From: Larix kaempferi
Lineage: Eukaryota > Streptophyta > Pinopsida > Pinales > Pinaceae
Length of the DNA stretch: 64,000 nucleotides
Reading direction: 5' to 3'
Assembly: GCA_027924585.1 (NCBI GenBank)
Contig: BSBM01000779.1
Span: 15,482,001 to 15,546,000 of the forward strand
Notes under the pieces: generated by a model
Told to the model about the DNA's origin: nothing
Database searches by the model: none
The model's input: only the letters and a program-made list of their open reading frames with translations
Part shown: piece by piece, positions 58,935 to 64,000 of the stretch
Numbering within the stretch: position 1 is the stretch's first letter
Layout of the letters: each line of letters begins with the position of its first letter
Translations under genes and position numbers: made by a program

Positions 58935-59582
58935 AGGTCAAGGTGGGGGAAGGATCTTCAAGATCATAAGTCTTATCCAAGTCAAGGGTTAAGTATTTCA
59001 ACATGGAACAAATGAATGGGCGGAAGGAGAGTGAAGGTGGAGCCAGACAAGACTGGGAATGATCAATTTTGTACTAAGTTAATTAGACAAGTGAGTATAT
59101 AACATAGTCTTAACATTAGGACTACTTAACTATTCACAACTATTAGTCCCAAGAGCAACCAATATATATCTGGATCACCATTGTTAGCCACATATATGCC
59201 AAGTCAAATATACTAATATAAACAAGAGACAAAAGTAGCATCCATATGCATCATGTATACCTGCTTAGCCATATACCTGTATTTGCAACAATCTCTGACA
59301 ACTCTAGAAGGCAAGGAAGATAACATCAACTGGAAACTCTATTGCTCTGCTCAAAGTGGGCCAATGGTCTAACAAATATCCCTCTAGGATCATGAAGAGG
59401 GCTCAAAAATGACAAGGGTATACCAATAATACTGCTCCAAATATTCTAGATGTCTATGAATATACTCAACCAATGACCATCAAAGAGGCACTGTATGCTC
59501 ATCTCATGTAAAGGATTGGCTCGAGCTGTGACAACTGCTCTGGAAATGATAGTAACTCCTAGCTTCTATAAATGTGATAACA

Positions 59583-59780
59583 CATCCTTCATCCTACATA
59601 GTAGATAGTCAGTCATATATGGCAACCTTGATGCGGGAGAAGGTGGGTGGCACTTATGATTTGATGGAGGAACCTAGTGTGAGGGTTGAGAAGGAGGGGC
59701 ATTTAGATTTGTAGGCATCGACGAAGAAATATGACTTGGAGGTTTTTTATTTTGCACATATTTTGCATTATAGGGACTAT
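59583..59780 (+). pseudogene. Unidentified helical ORF F, second part
   Basis: Resumes the frame cut at 51007: HP then SSYIVDSQSYMATLMREKVG and GTYDLMEEPSVRVEKEGHLD, then a TAG and a few further in-frame residues. The in-frame junction after removing B3 and one duplication copy confirms that both parts belong together. It ends at LTR A5 (59781). Confidence 0.6.
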
Positions 59781-62700
59781 TGTCTGTCGAGATGCACACC
59801 AGCAGCATAAATCTTTCGAAAGTTGTTTCCTCACGACAAGTGGGAAAGGTGTGGCCTTGGGGGCAAGCAATGAGCCAGGTACTGTCACCTGAATCCCAGC
59901 TCCTCCATTTAGGCAAACTCCTATCGAATCCAAGGGGGGTTGTCCCTAACGAAGAGTTGTTTATGGCTCTATTTTTTTAAGTGTTTTTTGGTGATGTGAT
60001 GTGGATGGGTGTTTTTTAGGAGTTTTTTTATGAACACAATAATATTGAGCAATCCACGTTGCAATTACAAAACACAATGATTGAGATAACAATATATGAA
60101 GACTGGAAATTAAAGCATCCACAAAATAAAAATGACTTAAGCAGATATAAAGGACAAATGGTCCAAATTAAGGTGATGCATAAAAGTTTCAAGACCAGTG
60201 CCAAAATGGAGTCAAGAAAGTGCTTGGGGAAGCTGAAAATACACGTGTCCAGATAATGTTTGTGAGATCGTTTTGAAATTGTTCTTGGTAAATTTTATAG
60301 TGAATTTTAGGTGTTCTTGATTATTATGGCTAGGGAATTTCCAACCGATACGCAAGGTACTGGAAATCTAACCGGAAATACCTTCAGTGGCTCAGTTCGA
60401 AGACATGACGGACCACCCAGTTCTCTAGGCTAGGTGTTCAAGGAACTTAACCAGCAAGCTAGAGTCTGGACGTGGTTGCCCGACGCTCCCAGTTGGAATT
60501 TTCCCACTACCTGAGTATTTATCGAATAACGTCGGTTCGTTGGTTATGGGGGTGAAGATTTTATTATGGTTTGAATTTGAGCGATTAGGCAACCAATACT
60601 GTTTCTGAGTATTCCAACTTTTTTAGGGTTGGGCAGAGCATACGTGGTATGGAGAAACGAATAAATTCAAGTTTTAAAAGGGGAATGTGTGTTGAGAGTG
60701 TTTTAACTTAGAGCAAACAAAAACAAAACCTCTCAGACAAAGAGTGCTCTTGATCCACCTTAAGGTGAGATTCAAGAGTCTTATTTAATCTATATGAAAA
60801 TGCAAATGCAACAGTGCTCTCCGATAGAGAGTGCTCTTGACTTGTTTTATGACAAAATTCAAGAGACTTTGGCTCCTTTTTGAGATTGACAAATTATAAG
60901 CAAGAAACTCAAATGATAGCTCAAAAATGAAAAGAGAAGACTAACTAACCATTAGTTTATACTTGCAAAATGGAAGCTAATCTAACAATTAGTTTCTAAA
61001 TGCAAAATGGGAAAACTAACTAAACAATTAGTATTCTAAGTACAAGAATGGAAAACTAATCTAAGCATGCAACCACTAAAAGGAAAGAGACACTACAAAC
61101 TTCCCCAAATGGGGAAGTTGGTTGTGGGAGCTTAAAAATCCCACTTGCTTTTTATTTGATGAGTACAATTGCCTTGGGAATTCAACCCTTGAAAAGGACT
61201 TTGAAAGAAAAAACTAGAAGAATGCTTATTGAGCTCTTAAGAGCTTTACAAAAGGAGACTGTTTATAATTTTGTATCCTTGGTTCAAATCTTCTTGTGTT
61301 TTGAATCTTCTTTGGTTCAAATCTCCTTGTGTTTTGAATCTTCTTTGGTTCAAATCTCCTTGTTTCTTGCTTCTTCTTGGTTTTCTTTTGATCTTACTCT
61401 TCTTCTCTCCAAGTGCCTATAATAAACCAAAGACTCAAGCACCCGTTATTGTTATCAAAATAAAACCAAGTAAATCTAAGATCTAAAATGCAAGCTTTAA
61501 AATAAACTAGGATCTAAGTATAAGATCGGCAAATGCAAAAATTAACAAATGCAACTAAATTAAAACATGAGATTTAGATGCCAAACTTCAAATGGAAACT
61601 AGCTACAAGACTAAGAAATGAATCTATATGCCAAGTCACTTTCAAAATGCAAGTTTTTTGAATTTTTGAGATGAGAATTAAGTATGAAAATTACCAAAAC
61701 TCAAATAGAGCTAGATGCAAATTATAAAGAAAAGAACTAAGATCTAGAAAAAGTAATCTAATCTAACAATGCTTAACTCCAAAAATGATTAAGACCTACT
61801 TCGAAATAGTACTTGAAACAAGCTAAAAGATGAGAGAAGAGGATAAAAGATGAGCAAAGGGAGTGAGACGAGAGCAAGGTAAGAAGAGAGATAAAATGGA
61901 GGAAGCTGCCTGCTCAATGGAAGATGGGACAGTCAAATAAAAAGGAGGACGGGGCAGCCAACAATAAGGAAAATGGGTAGCAAAGAAGAGAAAACAGTGG
62001 GCTGGAAAAAGTGTTCAAACAGTGAGCAAGAAAAGTGTTCAAACAGTGAGCAAGAACACAAAAGCAATGGGGTGGAAGAGACCCCAAAAGGTGGTGAAAA
62101 GAGGGTTGAAGAAAAACGAGAAGGAGAGGGAGAAGTCGGACGAATGCAAAGGCAAGGAAAAAGATGAGAGGGAAGAAGAGAGGCCAAAACGAAGGGAAGA
62201 AGGGCTTAGAAGAGGGAGGAAGCCAAAGGATGGATCAATGGGGTTTAGGGCTTCTCAATAGTAACTAGTAACCAGAATGTTTAAGGGTGGAACTTGGATC
62301 AAGAAAAAACTCCTTGCGCTTCTTTCTTTAGGAACAATCCCAACGTTTGTAGATCCTGAAAGACAACAATGTTAAAGCAAACCACTTGCAATAATGAAGA
62401 TGAGCTAGATGCAGCTGTGCTCACACCCCTCTCCAAATGGCAAGACCTATCCAAAACAAACAGCTTGAAACACAGTGAGATCAAATAGAGATACTAGTGT
62501 GCTAAGAACATAAAGATTTTATCAACATTGGTACATCTGAATACTTCTTGTTCATATAATCTTGACAAACTTGCATAATAAATCAACTTGACAACTGCAA
62601 ATGATAGATCTTATGTTCTATAAAATAGACTTCTAAAGCTAGTTTATTTGATCATTCACATAAACATAAACTGAAAGTATGGAAAGAAATCACCTCACAA

Positions 62701-64000
62701 GAGGTACATTCACCAAAGTAGCACAAATCGCATGGACCTCCAAAGTCTAACTTTATTCCAATAGCAAAAGCAAATAGCAAGTACAAAATTCTCCAAAGTA
62801 ATATTACATCCAAAAGTCCATCCTAAAAGAGAGCAAAGAGCCTCTCTTTATACAAAACTAAGAGCCCAATACCCTAATTCGAATTGGCAATCAAGAGAGC
62901 CAAATGGCACAGACATGAAGTCGAATTCCTCATCAAATCCAAGCTTGGAGAGATAACTCAACAAACAACTCGTGTTGAAGTAAATGAGAGTGGGGAGGTG
63001 GCCTCCACCTTGGCAAGGCGCCCCCCACTCCTCCATAGGAAGTATCACCAACCCAATGCGTGAATGCCAAGTGTAGAATGCGTGAGCTTGAGGAGAATGC
63101 GTGAGCTCATGAGGGAGACCAAGCTTTGAGTTGAAGTAATGATAACTCGAGTTCTTTGAAAGGAGCCAAGCTTGATGATGCCACAAACTTAGGAGGGCGC
63201 CTACCATAGCATTAAATGCAATTCAACCATCCATTAATTAGCTGCCACATAACCAAATCGTAAATTTGCATGAAGGTTGTCCACATGAGGGATGCTCACG
63301 TCACTCCTTAAATCTAATTCGCTTATCCAAACTTGGATTTAGCATGTGCCTTATATCTTTTATGTGGGTCATACACTTTATTAAATCACTTAGCCACCCT
63401 TTCCATAGATTTTTATGATCATTTCTGTCCTTTTTCAATTTTTTGGACTTGTGCATTTTGTGTTTTTCTGGCAATTAAATGCCAAAATGATGCATTTTTA
63501 GCCAAAACTCCCCCAGAGGTGACATAATCGCCCAGAAACTGAAGAATGAGGGCGCTAGGGTAAAGAGGACGCTCTGAGCATCAAAACGAGCCTCCCCACG
63601 CCCAATTCCGCCTCCGGATGAGGTTTTTATCACAACTTGAAAATTTTCATTTAAACCATTAAAAAATTGTCTAAATTACGGAAAAAATTATTTTTGCCGG
63701 AATCAAACGAAACTCCTAGGGGACCTAGTGCATGTTCATACGATTCAATCGAGATGGCTAACACGTAAAAAATCCTAGACACAAGACTCTAATAACCACC
63801 TTAGGTTTTGACCACCACCATGGAAAATACTCCATCTTTGGAGGTTTGAGTGAAAAACTCAGGGATTATACACCACTGATGAGTAGTGCATAATTCCTAA
63901 GGAAAAAACACTTTAGAGTATCCCCCAAATGGATAAACCTAAGGATAGCCGAGTCTTTTATAAAAGGACCCCGTTTAGACCAACTTTTTACAAATTCCCC
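59781..64000 (-). repeat. Family-A LTR A5, long form, runs off the window
   Basis: Starts TGTCTGTCGAGATGCACACC and carries all family-A landmarks in order, ending at the window edge about 130 bp before the expected terminus. Promoter candidate TATAAAG on the minus strand (complement of 62846-62852). Two hairpin units lie at 60730-60780 and 60816-60867. A 33 bp tandem unit (three copies, 61281-61379) and a purine-rich stretch at about 61830-62230 correspond to the C/T-rich part of A1. No primer site is seen on its left flank, so it is solo, truncated, or a 3' LTR. Confidence 0.85.
61281..61379. repeat. 33 bp tandem repeat inside LTR A5
   Basis: Three consecutive units beginning GGTTCAAATCT at 61281, 61314 and 61347. 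Absent from the short family-A copies. Confidence 0.9.

Larger units (their letters stand above)
51008..59582 (-). repeat. Family-B solo LTR B3 (about 3.5 kb), split by a MULE and B2
   Basis: Minus-oriented family-B LTR from TGTTATAATTGAAGTTG (the decayed complement of the family end) to TATAAATGTGATAACA (complement of the family start). Flanked by CATCC at 51003-51007 and 59583-59587. The 51008-51100 segment aligns with the complement of the B1 end, including GATGGTAGAGG. After subtracting the Mutator-like element (52539-53742) and B2 (55087-58934) it is about 3.5 kb. It is the oldest-looking B copy and hosts two later insertions. Confidence 0.85.

Noticed and set aside
1-64000. CRISPR arrays, bacterial operons, rRNA genes or organelle insertions
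   Set aside because: No regularly spaced short repeats with unique spacers, no ribosomal or organelle sequence recognised; the content is plant nuclear.

Overview
The window is typical of a large, repeat-rich plant nuclear genome, most likely a gymnosperm. The reasons are: plant-type LINE and Ty3/gypsy chromovirus remnants, very long (2-4.7 kb) decayed LTRs nested inside one another, LTRs with a plant tRNA-Asp primer site, tRNA-derived SINEs, and one exon matching the plant ER syntaxin SYP81 with no second exon in the following 39 kb. The gymnosperm assignment is inference from this style; seed plant is safer. Almost all open reading frames are broken transposon pieces or chance frames. No intact gene is present.

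1-9.7 kb (minus strand): a Ty3/gypsy chromovirus (protease, RT, LTR with tRNA-Met primer site) abuts and probably interrupts an L1-type LINE. The LINE has ORF1 with a DUF4283-like domain and ORF2 with endonuclease and RT, and its ORF1 is split by a 2.0 kb solo LTR. 9.7-21.1 kb: AT-rich repeats, an RNase H fragment, a gag remnant with a CCHC knuckle, and a plus-strand chromovirus (RT/RNase H, integrase, chromodomain) interrupted by a 684 bp insertion. 21.1-26.3 kb is a low-copy island: a 71 bp minisatellite, a broken ribosomal protein S15 (RPS15) pseudogene, the probable SYP81 first exon, two head-to-tail SINEs and an integrase fragment.

26.3-64 kb is a nest of two long-LTR families. Family A (termini TGTTACC...GACAACA, 3.3-4.7 kb) has six copies: two flank a gag-only element on the minus strand, two are solo LTRs with target duplications, one is split by a solo LTR of its own family, and one runs off the right edge. 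Family B (termini TGTTATCAC...GTGATAACA, 3.5-3.9 kb) has three copies, all solo LTRs with exact 5 bp duplications. Joining the duplications reveals the order of events: A3 sits in B1, which sits in the gag of the A element; a further 1.1 kb LTR (C) sits in the same coding region; B2 and a 1.2 kb Mutator-like element sit in B3, which itself splits an unidentified coiled-coil-like ORF.

The gag-only element (about 8.9 kb after subtracting insertions, no protease, RT or integrase visible) resembles a LARD-type non-autonomous retrotransposon, so a partner element elsewhere would have had to supply its enzymes. The only host-gene signals are the SYP81 exon and the RPS15 pseudogene.
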